Below, piece after piece: positions 10,280-22,545 of a stretch of 64,000 nucleotides of DNA. The translations under genes were made by a program, and so were the position numbers. Numbering within the stretch: the first letter of the stretch is position 1; every line of letters starts with the position of its first letter. A model generated the notes under the pieces. That model saw only the letters and a list, made by a program, of their open reading frames with translations, ran no database searches and was not told the origin of the DNA. The stretch comes from Heracleum sosnowskyi. Lineage: Eukaryota; Streptophyta; Magnoliopsida; Apiales; Apiaceae. Where the stretch lies: NCBI GenBank assembly GCA_030848705.1, contig JAUIZM010000024.1:868001-932000 (forward strand), given 5' to 3'.

Positions 10280-11184
10280 GAATTTCTTGTAAAATAAGTC
10301 AAGAATAAAGCTTTACGTGATTTTCATTCATTTATTGAGAGTAACCCTAAATCCTAACAAGTCAATGACGAGGCTCACAAGTTTTATCCTTATTCTACAT
10401 GTAAGTATCTAAGCTCCAAACAAATTTTATGTTTAAACAAGACAATAAAGAAGCTCTAAATTGATTACTTGTTGAATAAGTCGGGAATAAAGCTTTACGT
10501 GATTTTCATTCATTTATTGAGAGTAACCCTAAATCCTAAAAAGTCAATGACGAGGCTCACAAGTTTTATCCTTATTCTACATGTAAGTATCTAAGCTCCA
10601 AACAAATTTTATGTTTAAACAAGATAATAAAGAAGTTCTAAATTGATTACTTGTTCAATAAGTCGGGAATAAAGCTTTACGTGATTTTCATTCATTTATT
10701 GAGAGTAACCCTAAATCCTAACAAGTCAATGCCGAAGCTCACAAGTTTTATCCTTATTCTACATGTAAGTATCTAAGCTCCAAACAAATTTTATGTTTAA
10801 ACAAGACAATAAAGAAGCTCTAAATTGATTACTTGTTGAATAAGTCGGGAATAAAGCTTTACGTGATTTTCATTCATTTATTGAGAGTAACCCTAAATCC
10901 TAACTAGTCAATGACGAAGCTCACAAGTTTTATCCTTATTCTACATGTAAGTATCTAAGCTCCAAACAAATTTTATGTTTAAACAAGACAATAAAGAAGC
11001 TCTAAATGGATTACTTGTTGAATAAGTCGGGAATAAAGCTCTAAGTGGTTTGCATTGAGAGGAAACCCTAAAATCTAAAAAGTTGGTAATGTGTATATGA
11101 AATTAATTGCTTATTCAATAAGTAAATATCTAAGGGTAAATCAAGTTCATTTTTATTTAAAAAGTCAATAATGAAGCTCTAAAT
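10280..11184 (+). repeat. HOR unit 20, pentamer A-B-B-B-C (905 bp)
   Basis: The second monomer (from 10463) has a B head but an A body (CCTAAAAAGTC, GAGGCTC, AAGATAATAA). This is the reciprocal product of the A-head/B-tail monomers in the dimers. The next two B copies carry GCCGAAG and CCTAACTAGTC, and C has GCATTGAG. The same unit recurs as 39 and 54, and as the tail of hexamer 28. Confidence 0.95.
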
Positions 11185-11725
11185 GAATTTCTTGTAAAAT
11201 AAGTCAAGAATAAAGCTTTACGTGATTTTCATTCATTTATTGAGAGTAACCCTAAATCCTAAAAAGTCAATGACGAGGCTCACAAGTTTTATCCTTATTC
11301 TACATGTAAGTATCTAAGCTCCAAACAAATTTTATGTTTAAACAAGACAATAAAGAAGCTCTAAATTGATTACTTGTTGAATAAGTCGGGAATAAAGCTT
11401 TACGTGATTTTCATTCATTTATTGAGAGTAACCCTAAATCCTAACAAGTCAATGACGAAGCTCACAAGTTTTATCCTTATTCTACATGTAAGTATCTAAG
11501 CTCCAAACAAATTTTATGTTTAAAAAAGACAATAAAGAAGCTCTAAATGGATTACTTGTTGAATAAGTCGGGAATAAAGCTCTAAGTGGTTTGGATTGAG
11601 AGGAAACCCTAAAATCTAAAAAGTTGGTAATGTGTATATGAAATTAATTGCTTATTCAATAAGTAAATATCTAAGGGTAAATCAAGTTCATTTTTATTTA
11701 AAAAGTCAATAATGAAGCTCTAAAT
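11185..11725 (+). repeat. HOR unit 21, canonical trimer
   Basis: A with CCTAAAAAGTC and B with TTTAAAAAAG. The same unit follows the pentamer or hexamer each time (units 29, 40 and 55). Confidence 0.95.
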
Positions 11726-12084
11726 GAATTTCTTGTAAAATAAGTCAAGAATAAAGCTTTACGTGATTTTCATTCATTTATTGAGAGTAACCCTAAATCC
11801 TAACAAGTCAATGACGAAGCTCACAAGTTTTATCCTTATTCTACATGTAAGTATCTGAGCTCCAAACAAATTTTATGTTTAAACAAGACAATAAAGAAGC
11901 TCTAAATGGATTACTTGTTGAATAAGTCGGGAATAAAGCTCTAAGTGGTTTGCATTGAGAGGAAACCCTAAAATCTAAAAAGTTGGTAATGTGTATATGA
12001 AATTAATTGCTTATTCAATAAGTAAATATCTAAGGGTAAATCAAGTTCATTTTTATTTAAAAAGTCAATAATGAAGCTCTAAAT
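11726..12084 (+). repeat. HOR unit 22, dimer A-C (359 bp)
   Basis: Here the A head is followed by a B body already at GAAGCTC and TATCTGAGCTCC (at 11855), then C with GCATTGAG. It looks like unit 13 with two B monomers removed, through an exchange further upstream than in most dimers (between about 11752 and 11817). Confidence 0.95.
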
Positions 12085-12443
12085 GAATTTCTTGTAAAAT
12101 AAGTCAAGAATAAAGCTTTACGTGATTTTCATTCATTTATTGAGAGTAACCCTAAATCCTAACAAGTCAATGACGAGGCTCACAAGTTTTATCCTTATTC
12201 TACATGTAAGTATCTAAGCTCCAAACAAATTTTATGTTTAAACAAGACAATAAAGAAGCTCTAAATGGATTACTTGTTGAATAAGTCGGGAATAAAGCTC
12301 TAAGTGGTTTGCATTGAGAGGAAACCCTAAAATCTAAAAAGTTGGTAATGTGTATATGAAATTAATTGCTTATTCAATAGGTAAATATCTAAGGGTAAAT
12401 CAAGTTCATTTTTATTTAAAAAGTCAATAATGAAGCTCTAAAT
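12085..12443 (+). repeat. HOR unit 23, dimer A-C (359 bp)
   Basis: Matches unit 14: GAGGCTC in the hybrid monomer, GCATTGAG and AATAGGTAAAT in C. Two dimers in a row (22-23) occur only here and at 30-31. Confidence 0.95.
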
Positions 12444-14066
12444 GAATTTCTTGTAAAATAAGTCAAGAATAAAGCTTTACGTGATTTTCATTCATTTATT
12501 GAGAGTAACCCTAAATCCTAAAAAGTCAATGACGAGGCTCACAAGTTTTATCCTTATTCTACATGTAAGTATCTAAGCTTCAAACAAATTTTATGTTTAA
12601 ACAAGACAATAAAGAAGCTCTAAATTGATTACTTGTTGAATAAGTCGGGAATAAAGCTTTACGTGATTTTCATTCATTTATTGAGAGTAACCCTAAATCC
12701 TAACAAGTCAATGACGAAGCTCACAAGTTTTATCCTTATTCTACATGTAAGTATCTAAGCTCCAAACAAATTTTATGTTTAAAAAAGACAATAAAGAAGC
12801 TCTAAATGGATTACTTGTTGAATAAGTCGGGAATAAAGCTCTAAGTGGTTTGGATTGAGAGGAAACCCTAAAATCTAAAAAGTTGGTAATGTGTATATGA
12901 AATTAATTGCTTATTCAATAAGTAAATATTTAAGGGTAAATCAAGTTCATTTTTATTTAAAAAGTCAATAATGAAGCTCTAAATGAATTTCTTGTAAAAT
13001 AAGTCAAGAATAAAGCTTTACGTGATTTTCATTCATTTATTGAGAGTAACCCTAAATCCTAACAAGTCAATGACGAGGCTCACAAGTTTTATCCTTATTC
13101 TACATGTAAGTATCTAAGCTCCAAACAAATTTTATGTTTAAACAAGACAATAAAGAAGCTCTAAATTGATTACTTGTTGAATAAGTCGGGAATAAAGCTT
13201 TACGTGATTTTCATTCATTTATTGAGAGTAACCCTAAATCCTAACAAGTCAATGACGAAGCTCACAAGTTTTATCCTTATTCTACATGTAAGTATCTAAG
13301 CTCCAAACAAATTTTATGTTTAAAAAAGACAATAAAGAAGCTCTAAATGGATTACTTGTTGAATAAGTCGGGAATAAAGCTCTAAGTGGTTTGGATTGAG
13401 AGGAAACCCTAAAATCTAAAAAGTTGGTAATGTGTATATGAAATTAATTGCTTATTCAATAAGTAAATATTTAAGGGTAAATCAAGTTCATTTTTATTTA
13501 AAAAGTCAATAATGAAGCTCTAAATGAATTTCTTGTAAAATAAGTCAAGAATAAAGCTTTACGTGATTTTCATTCATTTATTGAGAGTAACCCTAAATCC
13601 TAACAAGTCAATGACGAGGCTCACAAGTTTTATCCTTATTCTACATGTAAGTATCTAAGCTCCAAACAAATTTTATGTTTAAACAAGACAATAAAGAAGC
13701 TCTAAATTGATTACTTGTTGAATAAGTCGGGAATAAAGCTTTACGTGATTTTCATTCATTTATTGAGAGTAACCCTAAATCCTAACAAGTCAATGACGAA
13801 GCTCACAAGTTTTATCCTTATTCTACATGTAAGTATCTAAGCTCCAAACAAATTTTATGTTTAAAAAAGACAATAAAGAAGCTCTAAATGGATTACTTGT
13901 TGAATAAGTCGGGAATAAAGCTCTAAGTGGTTTGGATTGAGAGGAAACCCTAAAATCTAAAAAGTTGGTAATGTGTATATGAAATTAATTGCTTATTCAA
14001 TAAGTAAATATCTAAGGGTAAATCAAGTTCATTTTTATTTAAAAAGTCAATAATGAAGCTCTAAAT
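12444..14066 (+). repeat. HOR units 24-26, canonical trimers
   Basis: Starts at 12444, 12985 and 13526, all with TTTAAAAAAG in B. Unit 24 has CCTAAAAAGTC and AAGCTTCAAAC in A. Units 24 and 25 have TATTTAAGG in C, while unit 26 has TATCTAAGG. Confidence 0.95.
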
Positions 14067-14425
14067 GAATTTCTTGTAAAATAAGTCAAGAATAAAGCTT
14101 TACGTGATTTTCATTCATTTATTGAGAGTAACCCTAAATCCTAACAAGTCAATGACGAGACTCACAAGTTTTATCCTTATTCTACATGTAAGTATCTAAG
14201 CTCCAAACAAATTTTATGTTTAAACAAGACAATAAAGAAGCTCTAAATGGATTACTTGTTGAATAAGTCGGGAATAAAGCTCTAAGTGGTTTGGATTGAG
14301 AGGAAACCCTAAAATCTAAAAAGTTGGTAATGTGTATATGAAATTAATTCCTTATTCAATAAGTAAATATCTAAGGGTAAATCAAGTTCATTTTTATTTA
14401 AAAAGTCAATAATGAAGCTCTAAAT
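14067..14425 (+). repeat. HOR unit 27, dimer A-C (359 bp)
   Basis: GAGACTC in the A/B hybrid monomer and TAATTCCTTA in C; a copy of the unit 17 type. Confidence 0.95.
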
Positions 14426-15512
14426 GAATTTCTTGTAAAATAAGTCAAGAATAAAGCTTTACGTGATTTTCATTCATTTATTGAGAGTAACCCTAAATCC
14501 TAAAAAGTCAATGACGAGGCTCACAAGTTTTATCCTTATTCTACATGTAAGTATCTAAGCTCCAAACAAATTTTATGTTTAAACAAGATAATAAAGAAGT
14601 TCTAAATTGATTACTTGTTCAATAAGTCGGGAATAAAGCTTTACGTGATTTTCATTCATTTATTGAGAGTAACCCTAAATCCTAACAAGTCAATGCCGAA
14701 GCTCACAAGTTTTATCCTTATTCTACATGTAAGTATCTAAGCTCCAAACAAATTTTATGTTTAAACAAGACAATAAAGAAGCTCTAAATTGATTACTTGT
14801 TGAATAAGTCGGGAATAAAGCTTTACGTGATTTTCATTCATTTATTGAGAGTAACCCTAAATCCTAACAAGTCAATGACGAGGCTCACAAGTTTTATCCT
14901 TATTCTACATGTAAGTATCTAAGCTCCAAACAAATTTTATGTTTAAACAAGATAATAAAGAAGTTCTAAATTGATTACTTGTTCAATAAGTCGGGAATAA
15001 AGCTTTACGTGATTTTCATTCATTTATTGAGAGTAACCCTAAATCCTAACAAGTCAATGCCGAAGCTCACAAGTTTTATCCTTATTCTACATGTAAGTAT
15101 CTAAGCTCCAAACAAATTTTATGTTTAAACAAGACAATAAAGAAGCTCTAAATTGATTACTTGTTGAATAAGTCGGGAATAAAGCTTTACGTGATTTTCA
15201 TTCATTTATTGAGAGTAACCCTAAATCCTAACTAGTCAATGACGAAGCTCACAAGTTTTATCCTTATTCTACATGTAAGTATCTAAGCTCCAAACAAATT
15301 TTATGTTTAAACAAGACAATAAAGAAGCTCTAAATGGATTACTTGTTGAATAAGTCGGGAATAAAGCTCTAAGTGGTTTGCATTGAGAGGAAACCCTAAA
15401 ATCTAAAAAGTTGGTAATGTGTATATGAAATTAATTGCTTATTCAATAAGTAAATATCTAAGGGTAAATCAAGTTCATTTTTATTTAAAAAGTCAATAAT
15501 GAAGCTCTAAAT
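14426..15512 (+). repeat. HOR unit 28, hexamer A-B-B-B-B-C (1087 bp)
   Basis: The only six-monomer unit. Its front matches unit 36 (A with CCTAAAAAGTC, AAGATAATAA, then GCCGAAG), and its rear matches unit 20 (GAGGCTC, AAGATAATAA again at about 14951, GCCGAAG, CCTAACTAGTC, GCATTGAG). The switch falls between C at 14868 (36-like) and G at 14882 (20-like). It is the junction of the 4,328-bp tandem duplication. Confidence 0.95.
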
Positions 15513-16053
15513 GAATTTCTTGTAAAATAAGTCAAGAATAAAGCTTTACGTGATTTTCATTCATTTATTGAGAGTAACCCTAAATCCTAAAAAGTCAATG
15601 ACGAGGCTCACAAGTTTTATCCTTATTCTACATGTAAGTATCTAAGCTCCAAACAAATTTTATGTTTAAACAAGACAATAAAGAAGCTCTAAATTGATTA
15701 CTTGTTGAATAAGTCGGGAATAAAGCTTTACGTGATTTTCATTCATTTATTGAGAGTAACCCTAAATCCTAACAAGTCAATGACGAAGCTCACAAGTTTT
15801 ATCCTTATTCTACATGTAAGTATCTAAGCTCCAAACAAATTTTATGTTTAAAAAAGACAATAAAGAAGCTCTAAATGGATTACTTGTTGAATAAGTCGGG
15901 AATAAAGCTCTAAGTGGTTTGGATTGAGAGGAAACCCTAAAATCTAAAAAGTTGGTAATGTGTATATGAAATTAATTGCTTATTCAATAAGTAAATATCT
16001 AAGGGTAAATCAAGTTCATTTTTATTTAAAAAGTCAATAATGAAGCTCTAAAT
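15513..16053 (+). repeat. HOR unit 29, canonical trimer
   Basis: The same as unit 21, displaced by 4,328 bases: CCTAAAAAGTC in A and TTTAAAAAAG in B. Confidence 0.95.
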
Positions 16054-16412
16054 GAATTTCTTGTAAAATAAGTCAAGAATAAAGCTTTACGTGATTTTCA
16101 TTCATTTATTGAGAGTAACCCTAAATCCTAACAAGTCAATGACGAAGCTCACAAGTTTTATCCTTATTCTACATGTAAGTATCTGAGCTCCAAACAAATT
16201 TTATGTTTAAACAAGACAATAAAGAAGCTCTAAATGGATTACTTGTTGAATAAGTCGGGAATAAAGCTCTAAGTGGTTTGCATTGAGAGGAAACCCTAAA
16301 ATCTAAAAAGTTGGTAATGTGTATATGAAATTAATTGCTTATTCAATAAGTAAATATCTAAGGGTAAATCAAGTTCATTTTTATTTAAAAAGTCAATAAT
16401 GAAGCTCTAAAT
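16054..16412 (+). repeat. HOR unit 30, dimer A-C (359 bp)
   Basis: A copy of unit 22, with A head, GAAGCTC and TATCTGAGCTCC (at 16183), then C with GCATTGAG. Confidence 0.95.
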
Positions 16413-16771
16413 GAATTTCTTGTAAAATAAGTCAAGAATAAAGCTTTACGTGATTTTCATTCATTTATTGAGAGTAACCCTAAATCCTAACAAGTCAATG
16501 ACGAGGCTCACAAGTTTTATCCTTATTCTACATGTAAGTATCTAAGCTCCAAACAAATTTTATGTTTAAACAAGACAATAAAGAAGCTCTAAATGGATTA
16601 CTTGTTGAATAAGTCGGGAATAAAGCTCTAAGTGGTTTGCATTGAGAGGAAACCCTAAAATCTAAAAAGTTGGTAATGTGTATATGAAATTAATTGCTTA
16701 TTCAATAGGTAAATATCTAAGGGTAAATCAAGTTCATTTTTATTTAAAAAGTCAATAATGAAGCTCTAAAT
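16413..16771 (+). repeat. HOR unit 31, dimer A-C (359 bp)
   Basis: A copy of units 14 and 23, with GCATTGAG and AATAGGTAAAT in C. Confidence 0.95.
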
Positions 16772-18394
16772 GAATTTCTTGTAAAATAAGTCAAGAATAA
16801 AGCTTTACGTGATTTTCATTCATTTATTGAGAGTAACCCTAAATCCTAAAAAGTCAATGACGAGGCTCACAAGTTTTATCCTTATTCTACATGTAAGTAT
16901 CTAAGCTTCAAACAAATTTTATGTTTAAACAAGACAATAAAGAAGCTCTAAATTGATTACTTGTTGAATAAGTCGGGAATAAAGCTTTACGTGATTTTCA
17001 TTCATTTATTGAGAGTAACCCTAAATCCTAACAAGTCAATGACGAAGCTCACAAGTTTTATCCTTATTCTACATGTAAGTATCTAAGCTCCAAACAAATT
17101 TTATGTTTAAAAAAGACAATAAAGAAGCTCTAAATGGATTACTTGTTGAATAAGTCGGGAATAAAGCTCTAAGTGGTTTGGATTGAGAGGAAACCCTAAA
17201 ATCTAAAAAGTTGGTAATGTGTATATGAAATTAATTGCTTATTCAATAAGTAAATATTTAAGGGTAAATCAAGTTCATTTTTATTTAAAAAGTCAATAAT
17301 GAAGCTCTAAATGAATTTCTTGTAAAATAAGTCAAGAATAAAGCTTTACGTGATTTTCATTCATTTATTGAGAGTAACCCTAAATCCTAACAAGTCAATG
17401 ACGAGGCTCACAAGTTTTATCCTGATTCTACATGTAAGTATCTAAGCTCCAAACAAATTTTATGTTTAAACAAGACAATAAAGAAGCTCTAAATTGATTA
17501 CTTGTTGAATAAGTCGGGAATAAAGCTTTACGTGATTTTCATTCATTTATTGAGAGTAACCCTAAATCCTAACAAGTCAATGACGAAGCTCACAAGTTTT
17601 ATCCTTATTCTACATGTAAGTATCTAAGCTCCAAACAAATTTTATGTTTAAAAAAGACAATAAAGAAGCTCTAAATGGATTACTTGTTGAATAAGTCGGG
17701 AATAAAGCTCTAAGTGGTTTGGATTGAGAGGAAACCCTAAAATCTAAAAAGTTGGTAATGTGTATATGAAATTAATTGCTTATTCAATAAGTAAATATTT
17801 AAGGGTAAATCAAGTTCATTTTTATTTAAAAAGTCAATAATGAAGCTCTAAATGAATTTCTTGTAAAATAAGTCAAGAATAAAGCTTTACGTGATTTTCA
17901 TTCATTTATTGAGAGTAACCCTAAATCCTAACAAGTCAATGACGAGGCTCACAAGTTTTATCCTTATTCTACATGTAAGTATCTAAGCTCCAAACAAATT
18001 TTATGTTTAAACAAGACAATAAAGAAGCTCTAAATTGATTACTTGTTGAATAAGTCGGGAATAAAGCTTTACGTGATTTTCATTCATTTATTGAGAGTAA
18101 CCCTAAATCCTAACAAGTCAATGACGAAGCTCACAAGTTTTATCCTTATTCTACATGTAAGTATCTAAGCTCCAAACAAATTTTATGTTTAAAAAAGACA
18201 ATAAAGAAGCTCTAAATGGATTACTTGTTGAATAAGTCGGGAATAAAGCTCTAAGTGGTTTGGATTGAGAGGAAACCCTAAAATCTAAAAAGTTGGTAAT
18301 GTGTATATGAAATTAATTGCTTATTCAATAAGTAAATATCTAAGGGTAAATCAAGTTCATTTTTATTTAAAAAGTCAATAATGAAGCTCTAAAT
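16772..18394 (+). repeat. HOR units 32-34, canonical trimers
   Basis: Starts at 16772, 17313 and 17854, copies of units 24-26. The only difference I noticed from those is G at 17424 (CCTGATTC) against T at 13096. Confidence 0.95.
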
Positions 18395-18753
18395 GAATTT
18401 CTTGTAAAATAAGTCAAGAATAAAGCTTTACGTGATTTTCATTCATTTATTGAGAGTAACCCTAAATCCTAACAAGTCAATGACGAGACTCACAAGTTTT
18501 ATCCTTATTCTACATGTAAGTATCTAAGCTCCAAACAAATTTTATGTTTAAACAAGACAATAAAGAAGCTCTAAATGGATTACTTGTTGAATAAGTCGGG
18601 AATAAAGCTCTAAGTGGTTTGGATTGAGAGGAAACCCTAAAATCTAAAAAGTTGGTAATGTGTATATGAAATTAATTCCTTATTCAATAAGTAAATATCT
18701 AAGGGTAAATCAAGTTCATTTTTATTTAAAAAGTCAATAATGAAGCTCTAAAT
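18395..18753 (+). repeat. HOR unit 35, dimer A-C (359 bp)
   Basis: GAGACTC and TAATTCCTTA; a copy of unit 27 displaced by 4,328 bases. Confidence 0.95.
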
Positions 18754-19476
18754 GAATTTCTTGTAAAATAAGTCAAGAATAAAGCTTTACGTGATTTTCA
18801 TTCATTTATTGAGAGTAACCCTAAATCCTAAAAAGTCAATGACGAGGCTCACAAGTTTTATCCTTATTCTACATGTAAGTATCTAAGCTCCAAACAAATT
18901 TTATGTTTAAACAAGATAATAAAGAAGTTCTAAATTGATTACTTGTTCAATAAGTCGGGAATAAAGCTTTACGTGATTTTCATTCATTTATTGAGAGTAA
19001 CCCTAAATCCTAACAAGTCAATGCCGAAGCTCACAAGTTTTATCCTTATTCTACATGTAAGTATCTAAGCTCCAAACAAATTTTATGTTTAAACAAGACA
19101 ATAAAGAAGCTCTAAATTGATTACTTGTTGAATAAGTCGGGAATAAAGCTTTACGTGATTTTCATTCATTTATTGAGAGTAACCCTAAATCCTAACAAGT
19201 CAATGACGAAGCTCACAAGTTTTATCCTTATTCTACATGTAAGTATCTAAGCTCCAAACAAATTTTATGTTTAAACAAGACAATAAAGAAGCTCTAAATG
19301 GATTACTTGTTGAATAAGTCGGGAATAAAGCTCTAAGTGGTTTGGATTGAGAGGAAACCCTAAAATCTAAAAAGTTGGTAATGTGTATATGAAATTAATT
19401 GCTTATTCAATAAGTAAATATCTAAGGGTAAATCAAGTTCATTTTTATTTAAAAAGTCAATAATGAAGCTCTAAAT
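18754..19476 (+). repeat. HOR unit 36, tetramer A-B-B-C (723 bp)
   Basis: Carries the AAGATAATAA / GCCGAAG haplotype, then B with CCTAACAAGTC and GAAGCTC, and C with GGATTGAG. It matches unit 18 and supplies the reference for the front half of hexamer 28. Confidence 0.95.
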
Positions 19477-20558
19477 GAATTTCTTGTAAAATAAGTCAAG
19501 AATAAAGCTTTACGTGATTTTCATTCATTTATTGAGAGTAACCCTAAATCCTAACAAGTCAATGACGAGGCTCACAAGTTTTATCCTTATTCTACATGTA
19601 AGTATCTAAGCTCCAAACAAATTTTATGTTTAAACAAGACAATAAAGAAGCTCTAAATTGATTACTTGTTGAATAAGTCGGGAATAAAGCTTTACGTGAT
19701 TTTCATTCATTTATTGAGAGTAACCCTAAATCCTAACAAGTCAATGACGAAGCTCACAAGTTTTATCCTTATTCTACATGTAAGTATCTAAGCTCCAAAC
19801 AAATTTTATGTTAAAACAAGACAATAAAGAAGCTCTAAATGGATTACTTGTTGAATAAGTCGGGAATAAAACTCTAAGTGGTTTGGATTGAGAGGAAACC
19901 CTAAAATCTAAAAAGTTGGTAATGTGTATATGAAATTAATTGCTTATTCAATAAGTAAATATTCAAGGGTAAATCAAGTTCATTTTTATTTAAAAAGTCA
20001 ATAATGAAGCTCTAAATGAATTTCTTGTAAAATAAGTCAAGAATAAAGCTTTACGTGATTTTCATTCATTTATTGAGAGTAACCCTAAATCCTAACAAGT
20101 CAATGACGAGGCTCACAAGTTTTATCCTTATTCTACATGTAAGTATCTAAGCTCCAGGCAAATTTTATGTTTAAACAAGACAATAAAGAAGCTCTAAATT
20201 GATTACTTGTTGAATAAGTCGGGAATAAAGCTTCACCTGATTTTCATTAATTTATTGAGAGTAACCCTAAATCCTAACAAGTCAATGACGAAGCTCACAA
20301 GTTTTATCCTTATTCTACATGTAAGTATCTAAGCTCCAAACAAATTTTATGTTTAAACAAGACAATTAAGAAGCTCTAAATGGATTACTTGTTGAATAAG
20401 TCGGGAATAAAGCTCTAAGTGGTTTGGATTGAGAGGAAACCCTAAAATCTAAAAAGTTGGTAATGTGTATATGAAATTAATTGCTTATTCAATAAGTAAA
20501 TATCTAAGGGTAAATCAAGTTCATTTTTATTTAAAAAGTCAATAATGAAGCTCTAAAT
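19477..20558 (+). repeat. HOR units 37-38, canonical trimers
   Basis: Starts at 19477 and 20018. Unit 37 has GTTAAAAC in B and AATAAAACTC plus TATTCAAGG in C, like the end of unit 49. Unit 38 appears identical to unit 1 (CCAGGC, CTTCACCTG, ATTAATTT, GACAATTAAG). Confidence 0.95.
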
Positions 20559-21463
20559 GAATTTCTTGTAAAATAAGTCAAGAATAAAGCTTTACGTGAT
20601 TTTCATTCATTTATTGAGAGTAACCCTAAATCCTAACAAGTCAATGACGAGGCTCACAAGTTTTATCCTTATTCTACATGTAAGTATCTAAGCTCCAAAC
20701 AAATTTTATGTTTAAACAAGACAATAAAGAAGCTCTAAATTGATTACTTGTTGAATAAGTCGGGAATAAAGCTTTACGTGATTTTCATTCATTTATTGAG
20801 AGTAACCCTAAATCCTAAAAAGTCAATGACGAGGCTCACAAGTTTTATCCTTATTCTACATGTAAGTATCTAAGCTCCAAACAAATTTTATGTTTAAACA
20901 AGATAATAAAGAAGTTCTAAATTGATTACTTGTTCAATAAGTCGGGAATAAAGCTTTACGTGATTTTCATTCATTTATTGAGAGTAACCCTAAATCCTAA
21001 CAAGTCAATGCCGAAGCTCACAAGTTTTATCCTTATTCTACATGTAAGTATCTAAGCTCCAAACAAATTTTATGTTTAAACAAGACAATAAAGAAGCTCT
21101 AAATTGATTACTTGTTGAATAAGTCGGGAATAAAGCTTTACGTGATTTTCATTCATTTATTGAGAGTAACCCTAAATCCTAACTAGTCAATGACGAAGCT
21201 CACAAGTTTTATCCTTATTCTACATGTAAGTATCTAAGCTCCAAACAAATTTTATGTTTAAACAAGACAATAAAGAAGCTCTAAATGGATTACTTGTTGA
21301 ATAAGTCGGGAATAAAGCTCTAAGTGGTTTGCATTGAGAGGAAACCCTAAAATCTAAAAAGTTGGTAATGTGTATATGAAATTAATTGCTTATTCAATAA
21401 GTAAATATCTAAGGGTAAATCAAGTTCATTTTTATTTAAAAAGTCAATAATGAAGCTCTAAAT
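20559..21463 (+). repeat. HOR unit 39, pentamer A-B-B-B-C (905 bp)
   Basis: A copy of unit 20, offset 10,279: B head with A body, AAGATAATAA, GCCGAAG, CCTAACTAGTC, and C with GCATTGAG. Confidence 0.95.
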
Positions 21464-22545
21464 GAATTTCTTGTAAAATAAGTCAAGAATAAAGCTTTAC
21501 GTGATTTTCATTCATTTATTGAGAGTAACCCTAAATCCTAAAAAGTCAATGACGAGGCTCACAAGTTTTATCCTTATTCTACATGTAAGTATCTAAGCTC
21601 CAAACAAATTTTATGTTTAAACAAGACAATAAAGAAGCTCTAAATTGATTACTTGTTGAATAAGTCGGGAATAAAGCTTTACGTGATTTTCATTCATTTA
21701 TTGAGAGTAACCCTAAATCCTAACAAGTCAATGACGAAGCTCACAAGTTTTATCCTTATTCTACATGTAAGTATCTAAGCTCCAAACAAATTTTATGTTT
21801 AAAAAAGACAATAAAGAAGCTCTAAATGGATTACTTGTTGAATAAGTCGGGAATAAAGCTCTAAGTGGTTTGGATTGAGAGGAAACCCTAAAATCTAAAA
21901 AGTTGGTAATGTGTATATGAAATTAATTGCTTATTCAATAAGTAAATATCTAAGGGTAAATCAAGTTCATTTTTATTTAAAAAGTCAATAATGAAGCTCT
22001 AAATGAATTTCTTGTAAAATAAGTCAAGAATAAAGCTTTACGTGATTTTCATTCATTTATTGAGAGTAACCCTAAATCCTAACAAGTCAATGACGAGGCT
22101 CACAAGTTTTATCCTTATTCTACATGTAAGTATCTAAGCTCCAAACAAATTTTATGTTTAAACAAGACAATAAAGAAGCTCTAAATTGATTACTTGTTGA
22201 ATAAGTCGGGAATAAAGCTTTACGTGATTTTCATTCATTTATTGAGAGTAACCCTAAATCCTAACAAGTCAATGACGAAGCTCACAAGTTTTATCCTTAT
22301 TCTACATGTAAGTATCTAAGCTCCAAACAAATTTTATGTTTAAAAAAGACAATAAAGAAGCTCTAAATGGATTACTTGTTGAATAAGTCGGGAATAAAGC
22401 TCTAAGTGGTTTGGATTGAGAGGAAACCCTAAAATCTAAAAAGTTGGTAATGTGTATATGAAATTAATTGCTTATTCAATAAGTAAATATCTAAGGGTAA
22501 ATCAAGTTCATTTTTATTTAAAAAGTCAATAATGAAGCTCTAAAT
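21464..22545 (+). repeat. HOR units 40-41, canonical trimers
   Basis: Starts at 21464 and 22005. Unit 40 equals the unit 21 type (CCTAAAAAGTC, TTTAAAAAAG). Unit 41 is the common CCTAACAAGTC form with TTTAAAAAAG in B. Confidence 0.95.

Larger units (their letters stand above)
10541..19196 (+). repeat. 4,328-bp tandem duplication (10541-14868 and 14869-19196)
   Basis: The unit-size series 3-2-2-3-3-3-2 repeats in full (units 21-27 and 29-35), with all dimer tags in the same order. The length equals eight each of A, B and C. The copies meet inside hexamer 28, where the left flank is unit 36-like up to C at 14868 and the right flank is unit 20-like from G at 14882. The only substitution I noticed between copies is at 17424 versus 13096. 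Confidence 0.9.
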
